From contig NZ_FNFP01000001.1 in the NCBI RefSeq assembly GCF_900100845.1, positions 868,001 to 932,000 of the forward strand: DNA of 64,000 nucleotides. The letters are read 5' to 3'. Source of the stretch: Natronincola ferrireducens (GTDB lineage Bacteria; Bacillota; Clostridia; Peptostreptococcales; Natronincolaceae). A program made the position numbers and the translations under genes. Under the pieces are notes generated by a model. It was not told the DNA's origin, ran no database searches, and saw only the letters and a program-made list of their open reading frames with translations. Shown piece after piece: positions 1 to 7,700 of the stretch; within the stretch, counting starts at the first letter, position 1, and each line of letters opens with the position of its first letter.

Positions 1-401
1 ACTTACCAGAATTAGTGACGGCTAAACTAGAACAGTTAAACTTAGAACTTGGGAAAAATGTAACGGAGGTAGACAAAAAAGTATATGAATATCTATGCCA
101 ATATAATTGGCCTGGAAACGTCAGAGAACTACATAATGTTATTGAAAAAGCCATAAATTATGTAGAGGGGAATAAATTGAAAATTGAACATTTTGGTAGC
201 AACTTAAAGAGTGATTTCTTTAAATTTAGCATGTTAACCAAGTACGAAAATCCAATTGAAGCAATCAAGAGAGAAGCAGAAACAAAACTATTAAAAGAAG
301 TTCTTGAAATGTTTCATGGAAACAAGACAAAGGCAGCCAAATACCTTAAAATTTCTAGACCATTACTTTATCAAAAGATGAACAGGCTAGGTCTTAAATA
401 A
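1..401 (+). CDS. Sigma-54-dependent transcriptional activator, C-terminal part (partial at window edge)
   Basis: The reading frame is open from the first bases of the window, so this is the 3' end of a longer gene. The visible part carries the end of an AAA+ domain, including the family signature WPGNVRELHNVIEKA, then a linker and a Fis-type helix-turn-helix at the C terminus (NKTKAAKYLKISRPLLYQKM). That combination is characteristic of enhancer-binding proteins that activate sigma-54 RNA polymerase by ATP hydrolysis. The sensory N-terminal domain lies outside the window. A good -24/-12 promoter lies about 165 bp downstream, before an antiporter/amidohydrolase operon, which is the probable target. 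The gene ends at a strong hairpin terminator. Confidence 0.93.
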   Translation, partial: LPELVTAKLEQLNLELGKNVTEVDKKVYEYLCQYNWPGNVRELHNVIEKAINYVEGNKLKIEHFGSNLKSDFFKFSMLTKYENPIEAIKREAETKLLKEVLEMFHGNKTKAAKYLKISRPLLYQKMNRLGLK

Positions 402-420
402 TTAGAGTGTAAGTGCAAAG

Positions 421-456
421 AAACAGTGTAATTAGAAAATTACACTGTTTTGTGTT
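421..456 (+). terminator. Intrinsic terminator after the sigma-54 activator
   Basis: A perfect 13-bp inverted repeat (421-433 with 438-450) has a 4-nt AGAA loop and is followed by a T-rich tract. It lies 20 bp after the stop codon and separates the activator from the next operon. Confidence 0.85.
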
Positions 457-566
457 TGTTATAATGTACAAGAAGCTTAGTAAGCTAATAGGGATAAGTG
501 TAAGTATATAAGTACATTTTAATCAAATTAAGAATATAGAATCTATAAATTTCAGAATATTCAAAA

Positions 567-582
567 TGGCATAAAAATTGCT
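567..582 (+). promoter_or_regulatory. Sigma-54 (-24/-12) promoter
   Basis: The sequence TGGCATAAAAATTGCT matches the consensus TGGCAC-N5-TTGCA. The invariant GG (568-569) and GC (580-581) are exactly 10 nt apart. It lies about 90 bp before the antiporter start and just after a sigma-54 activator gene, so the activator very likely drives this operon. Confidence 0.85.
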
Positions 583-672
583 AGTATATAATAATAATCT
601 ATGTTGTTAGAAGGGAGGATGAAAAATAGAAATATCTACAACTAGATATTAAATTTAAAAGGAGGGAGTAAC

Positions 673-2040
673 GTGGATTCTTATGGAATAATTAGTTTGG
701 TTCCAGTTGTTGTTGTTATAGTAACAGCAATAATTAGCAAGAGGGCACTGGAGTCATTGCTGTTGGGAACTTTCGTAGCAACAATCATTATAGCCCAAGG
801 GGACTGGTTTAATTTGTGGATGGATGTAACCTTTACTGAATTTGGAGACTCAGCCTATTACATCTTAATGTTTGGATTGTTCGGAGCTTTAATTAAAATT
901 TTGGAGTTCTCAGGTGCAGCAATGGGCTTCTCCGATATAGGAGCAAAGATAGCAAATACTCGGAAAAAAACCCTTATCTTAACTTGGATTTTAGGTTTAA
1001 TTATTTTTGTAGAAGATTATCTTAATGCATTGGGTGTTGGTATAGCAATGCAGAAGCTTACAGATAGATTTAAGGTTTCAAGACAGTATCTGGCCTTTAT
1101 AGTTAATTCAACAGGCGCGGCCGTCTGTATATTGGTACCATTTTCATCGTGGGGTGTTTTATATGCTGCACAGATTGAATCAGTAGGAGTTATAACGGAT
1201 ATGTCAGGCTTTGCTGCCTATGCCAGGGCTATACCATATATGCTTTATGCATGGGCTGCTGTAGTGGTGGTACCCCTATTCTGCTTAGGAATTATACCAC
1301 TATTTGGTCCTATGAAAAAAGCAGAAGAGAGAGCCCTATTATATGGCGAAGTTTTCCCTGAAGATTATTATAAAGAGGGAGAAGAGTCTGAGGAATTAAT
1401 AGCATCAACCAAAGAAATAAAAACTTCAAGTGCTTTGAATTTCATAATACCTATGCTTATTTTAATTGGAGTTACAATATATACAGAGGATATACTACTT
1501 GGAGTGATATTTGCATTGATAACATGTTTTGTGTTACTTTTCCCTCAGAAACTAATTACCTTAGGAAAATTTTGTGATTATACTGTAGAGGGTTTTAAGG
1601 ATATGTTGTATGTAACAGGTCTTGTTTTAGTTGCATTTGTATTACAAAATTTCAACGATATGTTAGGACTTACACCCTATGTTATTGAAAGTGTAACTCC
1701 GATTTTAAGTCCTGCCCTTTTTCCTGCGGTTGTATTCCTAGTTGTAGGTGCAATTGCCTTCTCCACAGGGAGCTTTTGGGGTGTTGCAGCTATTTCATTC
1801 CCTATAATTCTTCCTCTGGCAGTAGCTTTAGAAGTAAACATATTCATGGCCATCGGCGTGGTGGCAGCGGCAACAGCATTTGGGAGTCATACTTGCTTTT
1901 ATAGTGATGCTGTCACAGTCACATGTGCATCCACAGGCATAAAAAATATGGACTATTCTAAAACAGCTTTACCTTTAATCAGCATTCCTTTTGTAATCGG
2001 CATGATTGGCTATCTGATCATGGGGTTTATCATGGCTTAG
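673..2040 (+). CDS. NhaC-family Na+/H+ antiporter-like transporter
   Basis: A 455-residue, very hydrophobic protein with about a dozen membrane helices, the usual size for the NhaC ion-transporter superfamily. The family exchanges Na+ for protons; some members exchange organic acids such as malate/lactate. Internal helices show the charged and polar features expected of the family (FVEDYLNALGVG near residue 116, and GSFWGVAAISFPIILPLA and GSHTCFYSDAVTVTC in the last third). The start is GTG behind GGAGGGAG. It is followed after 52 bp by an amidohydrolase in the same direction with no terminator between, and preceded by a sigma-54 promoter. I infer it imports the amidohydrolase substrate or exports its product; the substrate cannot be read from the sequence. 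Confidence 0.85.
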   Translation: MDSYGIISLVPVVVVIVTAIISKRALESLLLGTFVATIIIAQGDWFNLWMDVTFTEFGDSAYYILMFGLFGALIKILEFSGAAMGFSDIGAKIANTRKKTLILTWILGLIIFVEDYLNALGVGIAMQKLTDRFKVSRQYLAFIVNSTGAAVCILVPFSSWGVLYAAQIESVGVITDMSGFAAYARAIPYMLYAWAAVVVVPLFCLGIIPLFGPMKKAEERALLYGEVFPEDYYKEGEESEELIASTKEIKTSSALNFIIPMLILIGVTIYTEDILLGVIFALITCFVLLFPQKLITLGKFCDYTVEGFKDMLYVTGLVLVAFVLQNFNDMLGLTPYVIESVTPILSPALFPAVVFLVVGAIAFSTGSFWGVAAISFPIILPLAVALEVNIFMAIGVVAAATAFGSHTCFYSDAVTVTCASTGIKNMDYSKTALPLISIPFVIGMIGYLIMGFIMA

Positions 2041-2092
2041 GATGAAAAGAATATAGAATTTAACAATCAATCCAGAAGGGGAGAAGATAATA

Positions 2093-3712
2093 GTGAAAGC
2101 AAATTTAATTCTAAAAGGAAATGCTATATTTGATAGTATCACGCCAAATCCTTTTAAGGGTTTTGTAGCAGTTAAAAACAATAAAATTATAGGAATAGGT
2201 AGTCCTCAAGATATGGAAAATTTTGTGGATGCCGATACTAAAATAATTAATGCAGGAGATAAGCTAATAATGTCCTCTTTTTATGATAGTCATACCCATC
2301 TAATTTTAGCAGGTATGTATAAGACCTATGTAAATCTAGGTAAGGCTACTTCTGAAGAAGAGGCGGCAAAGATGCTGAAAGACTTTGTTGATGTCAACCC
2401 TAATCTTATGACAGAATGGATACTTGGATTTAATTGGTATCATGTCTTTTGGAATAACAAACAACTACCTACAAAGTACACATTAGACAAATATTTTCCA
2501 GATAAGCCGGTATTTTTATTAAATGCAGAGGCACATGGGGCATGGGTAAACAGTAAAGCGTTAGAGGTTGCAGGTATAAATGCAAATACTCCTGATCCAT
2601 TGTATGGAGAAATAGGTAGGTTAGAAAACGGAGAACCATCAGGATTTCTATATGAAACAGCTTTGGGTTTGGTGGGTGTTCTTGCTCTTGCTTCCTCAAT
2701 GGAGAAGGACAAACGTTATGTAAAGGCCTATACTAAAAATGCTATAGAATTTGGCATAACATCAGTAAATGATATGCAGCCATATTTTGGATTAAATATG
2801 GGAGATTATGAAGCATATAGGGAATTAGAGGATAATGGAGAATTACATGTAAGGATACATTCAGCTGCCGATCTATTGGGGGATTTACAGAAAACAGCTG
2901 AGCTGAGGAGAAAACATAATACCGACAAGCGAAAAATTACTTTGTTAAAACAATTTATGGATGGTGTTCCTACAACCCATACTGCTTTGATGCTTAATGA
3001 TTATGCTGACAGTCCTGGCAATAAGGGACTTCCTCTATCGGATCTTGATGCTATTGCCAAGGCTGTAGAGGAAGCCCATAAGCTAGAGTTTTCTATTAGA
3101 CTACATTGTTGTGGAGATGGAGCTGCTAGAATGGCATTGGATTTTTATGAAAGTGCTATAAAGAAGTTTGGACAAAATAAAGCCAGACATGGTATAGAGC
3201 ATTTTGAACTGGTACATCCTGATGATATACAAAGAGTCAGAGGCTTAGGTATAATCCCGTCAGTTCAACCAGAGCATCTTGCGATTACCCAGACTTTTGA
3301 TGCTAATCCATATAGAATGACGTTGGGAGAAGCTAGGGCAGAGAAAACTTGGCCTCTTAAGAATCTTTATGATGCCGCTGGCGTTTTGGCCCTTGGCAGT
3401 GATTGTCCAGTTGTAGATAATGATCCATTTATAGAAATTTACAGAGCTGTCACAAGGCTCCATAATGATGGAGAACCTAAAGGTGGTTGGAATCCAAAGG
3501 AAAAGCTCACGATGTATGAAGTGTTGAGATCCTATACCTATGGTTCCGCCTACGGAACATCCAGGGAAAATGAACTTGGAACGTTGGAGATAGGCAAATT
3601 TGCAGATATTATGGTTCTTGATAAAAATCTATTCAATATAGAGGTATCAGAGATTAGAGATACCAAGGTTGATATGACAATTATGGACGGCCAAATTGTT
3701 TTTGAAAGATAA
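2093..3712 (+). CDS. YtcJ-type metal-dependent amidohydrolase (amidohydrolase family 3)
   Basis: A 539-residue protein with the layout of the cytosolic YtcJ/N-substituted-formamide deformylase family. The N-terminal beta-sandwich leads into the metal-binding HTH motif (DSHTHL, residues 65-70). Later come RLHCCGDG and GIEHFELVHPDD, which supply further metal histidines, and LGSDCPVV, which holds the catalytic Asp. GKFADIMVLDKN near the end is typical of the superfamily. The GTG start at 2093 has an upstream GGGGAG sequence. Members hydrolyse C-N bonds in amides or cyclic amides; the substrate is unknown. Co-transcription with the NhaC-type transporter under one sigma-54 promoter suggests an inducible catabolic module. 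Confidence 0.88.
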   Translation: MKANLILKGNAIFDSITPNPFKGFVAVKNNKIIGIGSPQDMENFVDADTKIINAGDKLIMSSFYDSHTHLILAGMYKTYVNLGKATSEEEAAKMLKDFVDVNPNLMTEWILGFNWYHVFWNNKQLPTKYTLDKYFPDKPVFLLNAEAHGAWVNSKALEVAGINANTPDPLYGEIGRLENGEPSGFLYETALGLVGVLALASSMEKDKRYVKAYTKNAIEFGITSVNDMQPYFGLNMGDYEAYRELEDNGELHVRIHSAADLLGDLQKTAELRRKHNTDKRKITLLKQFMDGVPTTHTALMLNDYADSPGNKGLPLSDLDAIAKAVEEAHKLEFSIRLHCCGDGAARMALDFYESAIKKFGQNKARHGIEHFELVHPDDIQRVRGLGIIPSVQPEHLAITQTFDANPYRMTLGEARAEKTWPLKNLYDAAGVLALGSDCPVVDNDPFIEIYRAVTRLHNDGEPKGGWNPKEKLTMYEVLRSYTYGSAYGTSRENELGTLEIGKFADIMVLDKNLFNIEVSEIRDTKVDMTIMDGQIVFER

Positions 3713-3755
3713 GTGGGTTTTATCTGTTTTTAAATGATACATATATACTTAAAAT

Positions 3756-3870
3756 ATCATCAATATATTAAAGAATGTAGCTGGAAGTTTTAATTTATCA
3801 CTAAATACAGTCATGGAACCATCTAGAGGATTTGCAGTGGTGGCAGAGGAAATACAAGCAAGTATACTAA
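3756..3870 (+). pseudogene. Remnant of a methyl-accepting chemotaxis protein signalling domain
   Basis: One reading frame here encodes NLSLNTVMEPSRGFAVVAEEI, which is unmistakably the highly conserved tip of MCP cytoplasmic domains (NLLALNAAIEAARAGE.GRGFAVVAEE). About six residues are missing between MEPS and RGF. After AEEI the frame drifts into unrelated sequence, and there is no start or receptor domain upstream. I read it as the decayed core of an MCP gene. It can be mistaken for a 72-codon gene starting at 3813. Confidence 0.7.
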
Positions 3871-4213
3871 GTTTAAATGTTAAGAAACAATGGGTAATGT
3901 CTGACCTCTTGAAGATTTTATGCTTCAAGAGGTTTTTAAAATTTATGTTTCTCATATTTTTTCATCCTATATTATTAGCCTTTAGTGTATTGCTAAAGCT
4001 TTCATTTCTCCAAGTAGAGATTAAGTTCTAAATCCTGGAAGTAAGTGTAGTGGAATATTATTTAAAGAACATACAATCACAATATATTATTATTAATCCC
4101 TCCTTAAAATTTATTATATACAACAGAAAAGAAGGAATTTTAAAAAAAATGTAGAAAAATATGTCTTATGGTGTAGTATGTTAGATTCACATAATAACCA
4201 TTATAAAATTTAA

Positions 4214-4318
4214 TAATATTGATAATAGCAAACTTATTGAAAAATGAGGACGCAAAGCTATGGATCTAAGGGAAGTACTATTCCTATGATTGCCAGGTTG
4301 CCAAATATATAGTAGTAA
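4214..4318 (+). ncRNA. Cyclic di-GMP-I (GEMM) riboswitch aptamer
   Basis: The hallmark elements occur in order: GCAAACTTATT-GAAA-AATGAG forms a hairpin capped by a GAAA tetraloop, then GACGCAAAGCTAT, GGATCTAAGG, and finally CTATGATTGCCAGGTTGCC, which contains the tetraloop receptor and ligand-binding strand. This matches the Vc2-type c-di-GMP-I consensus. It precedes a rho-independent terminator and the membrane protein gene at 4470, so it should control that gene's transcription. Confidence 0.93.
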
Positions 4319-4334
4319 TAGGATATTAAACTAT

Positions 4335-4368
4335 AGGGCGCCTTAAGTAAAGGGTGCTCTTATTTTTT
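4335..4368 (+). terminator. Expression-platform terminator of the c-di-GMP riboswitch
   Basis: AGGGCGCC (4335-4342) pairs with GGTGCTCT (4353-4360) using G-U wobbles, followed by TTATTTTTT. It lies directly after the aptamer and about 100 bp before the coding region. Whether ligand binding opens or closes the hairpin is not clear from reading. Confidence 0.75.
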
Positions 4369-4469
4369 ATTAAATAGAAGTCAAAATAAATATCTTTAAA
4401 TAAATATCTTAAGGGTTCCTATAAATATAAATATAAAAGTAAAATTTACAAGTAAGGTAGGTTTTTAAA

Positions 4470-6047
4470 ATGGCCAGCAAGTATATTTATCAATTTAATA
4501 TTCATGATATATTCAAAACCACTGATGAACAAAAGATTTTTATCGGTTCCTTTAAGGAAGATAACAGTAAATTTGTTATAATCAATATTTTAAATGTCCA
4601 AAGATTTCTACAGCAGGAAGTAAAGGAACAATTACAATTATTAAACAACTTAGTCTATTTTGAGGAGCTTAATGAAGGAATTGTTCTTGTCACTAGCTTC
4701 AAAAAATCCCAATATTTAGCAGAATATGTGAAGAATAATACCCTCACTATAGAAGAAGGTTTGAATTTAGCTTATCAGTATTTAAAAGGAATAGTGAAAT
4801 ATGATGGTTTTTCCAATGATATTAAGCATATTCTAATCGATGAGTCTCAAATAACTATAAAAGAAGGAAATATACTATTTAATGAATTGTTATTCCTAGA
4901 GGATGGGATGGTAGATTATGACCATAGCTTCAAGAGAGTGGCCCAAAGCGTAGCAGCTGTATTAAAAACAATTGTTTGTTCAAATATTAGTATTACAAAT
5001 GTACAATCTAATGTCTTAGATGGAATAGTAGAATTTATAAAGGATTTAGAACAGGGAGATCATGAATATACAAATTTTCATGAAATTCTAAGGGATTTTC
5101 AGTTTCTCTATAGGGGTGGTTCCTATAATAGCCATCATTTACAGGAAGTATCAAAACTTTTAGAAGAGGATAATTATAATTCTTATAAAAAAAGACAACC
5201 TAAGAAACAACAAAATCATACTTTTATTAAAGCAACTATAGCAACAGCAGTTGTTGGAGTAGCCATTGCTGTATTAGCCCTTGGAATAGGAGATAGGTCT
5301 AAAACAGGGGATAGTGAATCAAATATACCTATGGCTTATTTTGAAGAAAATCAAATAGATAACCATTGGGAGTTTATAAATAATAGTATTGTTTTTGGTG
5401 ATGATAATAAACTTAAAGAATTTTTATGGGAAGTTAGAAAAGAAGATAATGTTTTAAATCAATATTCTTCAAAGGATTTAAGCTTGTCTTTACAAGATGA
5501 AGGAAGATATGAGATTGCTCTAAGGGTAAAAGACGCAAATAGCAATTGGAGTGAAGAATTTAGTAGAGTGATAAGAATAATAGAAGAGGATGGAGAGGGG
5601 GATGACGACTTAACAAAACCTATACAAAGCAGCCATGTCATAGAAAATTTTGAAAAATATGATGTTTTCTATCCTGATTCGGATATTGTAACAACTGATG
5701 ATACGATATTCCGAAGTGGAGAATATGCCCTAAAATTTTTAGGTACTTTCGATCATTTATCTAAGGATATCTTCTTAAATAATGTTAATATACAAAACAA
5801 TGGGGTTCTTTCCCTCTGGATCATGACGGATGGCTTTGAAGACATTAAAATGGAGTTTCAAGGATATAATAGTGATGATGACTTAAAGTTTCAACATGCT
5901 ATAGATTATAGTGCTAAAGTGATAGGACAGTGGGAAATGATATACTTTGATATCCCAATTGAAGGAATAATTAAAATAAAAACAGCTGTACTAAGCTCTA
6001 ATACGACAGTGTGGATTGATGACATAAAAATTGATTCTTATAAATAA
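4470..6047 (+). CDS. c-di-GMP-regulated membrane protein: kinase-like N-terminal region, one TM helix, extracellular Ig/CBM-like domains
   Basis: A 525-residue protein I cannot assign to a named family. Residues 1-235 look like a degenerate protein-kinase-like fold; I see no VAIK lysine, HRD or DFG motif, so it is probably not catalytic. A basic stretch (KKRQPKK) leads into a single hydrophobic helix at about 253-275. The C-terminal part should be outside the cell: a PKD/fibronectin-like segment (about 288-372, ending YEIALRVKDANSNWSEEF) and a jelly-roll-like segment (about 388-525, starting VIENFEKYD and ending WIDDIKIDS) resembling carbohydrate-binding modules of the CBM11 type. It sits alone behind a c-di-GMP-I riboswitch, which points to a role in surface attachment, matrix or motility. 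Domain assignments are by eye. Confidence 0.72.
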   Translation: MASKYIYQFNIHDIFKTTDEQKIFIGSFKEDNSKFVIINILNVQRFLQQEVKEQLQLLNNLVYFEELNEGIVLVTSFKKSQYLAEYVKNNTLTIEEGLNLAYQYLKGIVKYDGFSNDIKHILIDESQITIKEGNILFNELLFLEDGMVDYDHSFKRVAQSVAAVLKTIVCSNISITNVQSNVLDGIVEFIKDLEQGDHEYTNFHEILRDFQFLYRGGSYNSHHLQEVSKLLEEDNYNSYKKRQPKKQQNHTFIKATIATAVVGVAIAVLALGIGDRSKTGDSESNIPMAYFEENQIDNHWEFINNSIVFGDDNKLKEFLWEVRKEDNVLNQYSSKDLSLSLQDEGRYEIALRVKDANSNWSEEFSRVIRIIEEDGEGDDDLTKPIQSSHVIENFEKYDVFYPDSDIVTTDDTIFRSGEYALKFLGTFDHLSKDIFLNNVNIQNNGVLSLWIMTDGFEDIKMEFQGYNSDDDLKFQHAIDYSAKVIGQWEMIYFDIPIEGIIKIKTAVLSSNTTVWIDDIKIDSYK

Positions 6048-6086
6048 CAAAATTAAAATAGTTAACAAACAATTTCAGGAACAATA

Positions 6087-6124
6087 AAAAACTATCAGAA
6101 TTTTCCACTTCTGATAGTTTTTTT
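6087..6124. terminator. Bidirectional terminator between converging genes
   Basis: AAACTATCAGAA and TTCTGATAGTTT form a stem with an 8-nt loop, flanked by A's on the left and T's on the right, so it can serve both the membrane-protein gene and the converging antiporter gene. Confidence 0.85.
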
Positions 6125-6135
6125 ATAGATAACTA

Positions 6136-7320
6136 TTATTTTTCTGAGGTTAACCATTTTTCACTAGTAACTCTAATGCCAAAGGCTCCCAAGGGGGCTG
6201 TAACTAGAATGGATAATACAGCAATTGCTAAAATAATTTCTCCTGATGGCACCCCCATAGCGAGGGGGACAGCTCCAATAGCCGCTTGAACAGTGGCTTT
6301 GGGCACATAAGAAATAACACAGAAAAACTTTTCCTGTCTGTTAAGATTTGTTCCGGCTACTGATATTAATACACCAATGCTTCTAGCGATTAACCCAATT
6401 GCAATAATTATTAAACCTATAAAACCTGAATCAATAGCCACATAAATATTTACTTCAGCACCTACAAGGACAAATAATAATAGCTGAGCAAATACCCATA
6501 TTTTATTGAATTTATCACTTAGCCGTTTGGCCACAAAGGGATAATGCTCTAGGAGAATGAATCCAATGGTCATTACCCCTAGCAAGCTGGCAATAGGGAT
6601 GAAACCTTCTAGGAACTCTTCAATACTATTAAGGACAATGGCAGCACCCAACACAATAAGCACTTTTTTGGTATCCCGCATAGAGTACTTTTTAAAGAGA
6701 AATACCATTAAAAATCCCACCATAACCCCTAAACCAATACCTAGGATAATAGAGATAGGTATGGTTAAAACCTGTCTAAATAAATTGATATCGCCACCAC
6801 CATACAATCCTAAAAAAGCAGTAAATAGAGTAATGGCAAATACATCGTCTACGGAAGCCCCTGCTAAAATCAAAGTAGGAATTCCTTTATCCTCACCAAC
6901 CTTTCTTTGTATTAAATCCAGCATACTAGGAACGATGACAGCTGGAGAAACAGCTGCTATAATAAATCCTAGAATTCCAGCTTCAATTCTTGAAATCCCC
7001 AATAAGTAGCTTGCCACCATCATAATCGTTAATCCCTCTAATATTCCAGGAATACAGCTCATTTTAATGGCAGGAACCCCAACTTTGTTTAAGGTGTCTT
7101 TATTAAGACCTAATCCAGCCCTTAATAAAATAATGATTAAAGCTATTTTTCTAAGGTCTGATGATATTGTTAAAATTTCTTTGCTGATTAGGTTAAAACC
7201 ATAGGGCCCCATTGCTATGCCTAAAACCAACATACCTAATAATCCAGGCAATCTAATTTTTTCAAATGCTCTGTTGAAGATTAATCCCAAAAGAATAATA
7301 CCAGCAAGACTCAAAGCCAT
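6136..7320 (-). CDS. CPA-family (Kef/NhaP-type) cation:proton antiporter under fluoride riboswitch control
   Basis: A 394-residue membrane protein with about 12 helices and the monovalent cation:proton antiporter fold. Typical features are IRLPGLLGMLVLGIAMGPYGF near the N terminus, VSPAVIVPSMLDLIQ in the middle, and GASVDDVFAITLF, which contains the acidic pair used for ion coupling. No TrkA-N domain is fused. The frame could start at 7335, but that ATG overlaps the ribosome-binding site GGAGG; the ATG at 7320 has correct spacing. The leader is a fluoride riboswitch with a terminator, so the gene is predicted to be switched on by fluoride. Na+/H+ antiporters are among the gene types reported with fluoride riboswitches. 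Whether it moves fluoride itself or restores ion/pH balance is unknown. Confidence 0.87.
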   Translation of the reverse strand: MALSLAGIILLGLIFNRAFEKIRLPGLLGMLVLGIAMGPYGFNLISKEILTISSDLRKIALIIILLRAGLGLNKDTLNKVGVPAIKMSCIPGILEGLTIMMVASYLLGISRIEAGILGFIIAAVSPAVIVPSMLDLIQRKVGEDKGIPTLILAGASVDDVFAITLFTAFLGLYGGGDINLFRQVLTIPISIILGIGLGVMVGFLMVFLFKKYSMRDTKKVLIVLGAAIVLNSIEEFLEGFIPIASLLGVMTIGFILLEHYPFVAKRLSDKFNKIWVFAQLLLFVLVGAEVNIYVAIDSGFIGLIIIAIGLIARSIGVLISVAGTNLNRQEKFFCVISYVPKATVQAAIGAVPLAMGVPSGEIILAIAVLSILVTAPLGAFGIRVTSEKWLTSEK

Positions 7321-7370
7321 ACAACATACCTCCATTTCTCTATAGATGATAGTCTCTCCCCAAAAATCGA

Positions 7371-7411
7371 AAACAAAAACTCCTACCTAAATTTTAAATT
7401 TAAGTAGGAGT
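7371..7411 (-). terminator. Expression-platform terminator of the fluoride riboswitch
   Basis: On the minus strand ACTCCTACTTAAATTT pairs with AAATTTAGGTAGGAGT, followed by TTTTGTTTT. The 5' arm reuses GACTCCTAC, the 3' strand of the aptamer pseudoknot, so aptamer and terminator are mutually exclusive: a classic transcriptional ON switch. Confidence 0.88.
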
Positions 7412-7456
7412 CATTAATTGCTTAAGCAATGGTTAGCGGTGAACTCCATCACCATC
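7401..7456 (-). ncRNA. Fluoride (crcB-motif) riboswitch aptamer
   Basis: Read on the minus strand, GGTGA-TGGAGT-TCACC forms the first hairpin, whose loop can pair with the downstream GACTCC to make the pseudoknot. GCTAACC joins to a second hairpin ATTGC-TTAA-GCAAT, followed by TAATGACTCCTAC. This reproduces the fluoride aptamer consensus (GGNGAUGG..CC, AACC, hairpin, GAUGNCUCCUAC). Confidence 0.92.
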
Positions 7457-7700
7457 TATTAAATATCGTTATATATTACTATAACACAAAATCCCATAAT
7501 ATACAATATTGTTTAAAAATCATTGTGCTTTAATGAAATAAATGAAATAAATTGCTATTTTTATCATTGCTTAATAAATAGCCACACAATAAATTGTATC
7601 AAAACAAAAGCAAAAATATCAAAATTTTCACAAAATATATTTGAAGTAGTGTAAAATATATTTATAAAGATGTTAAAGAGCATAAGGGAGGATGTTTAAT

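Noticed and set aside
3813-4031. A 72-codon frame starting MEPSRGFAVVAEEI
   Set aside because: It is the decayed tip of a chemotaxis receptor followed by random hydrophobic sequence; no ribosome-binding site. Treated as a pseudogene remnant.
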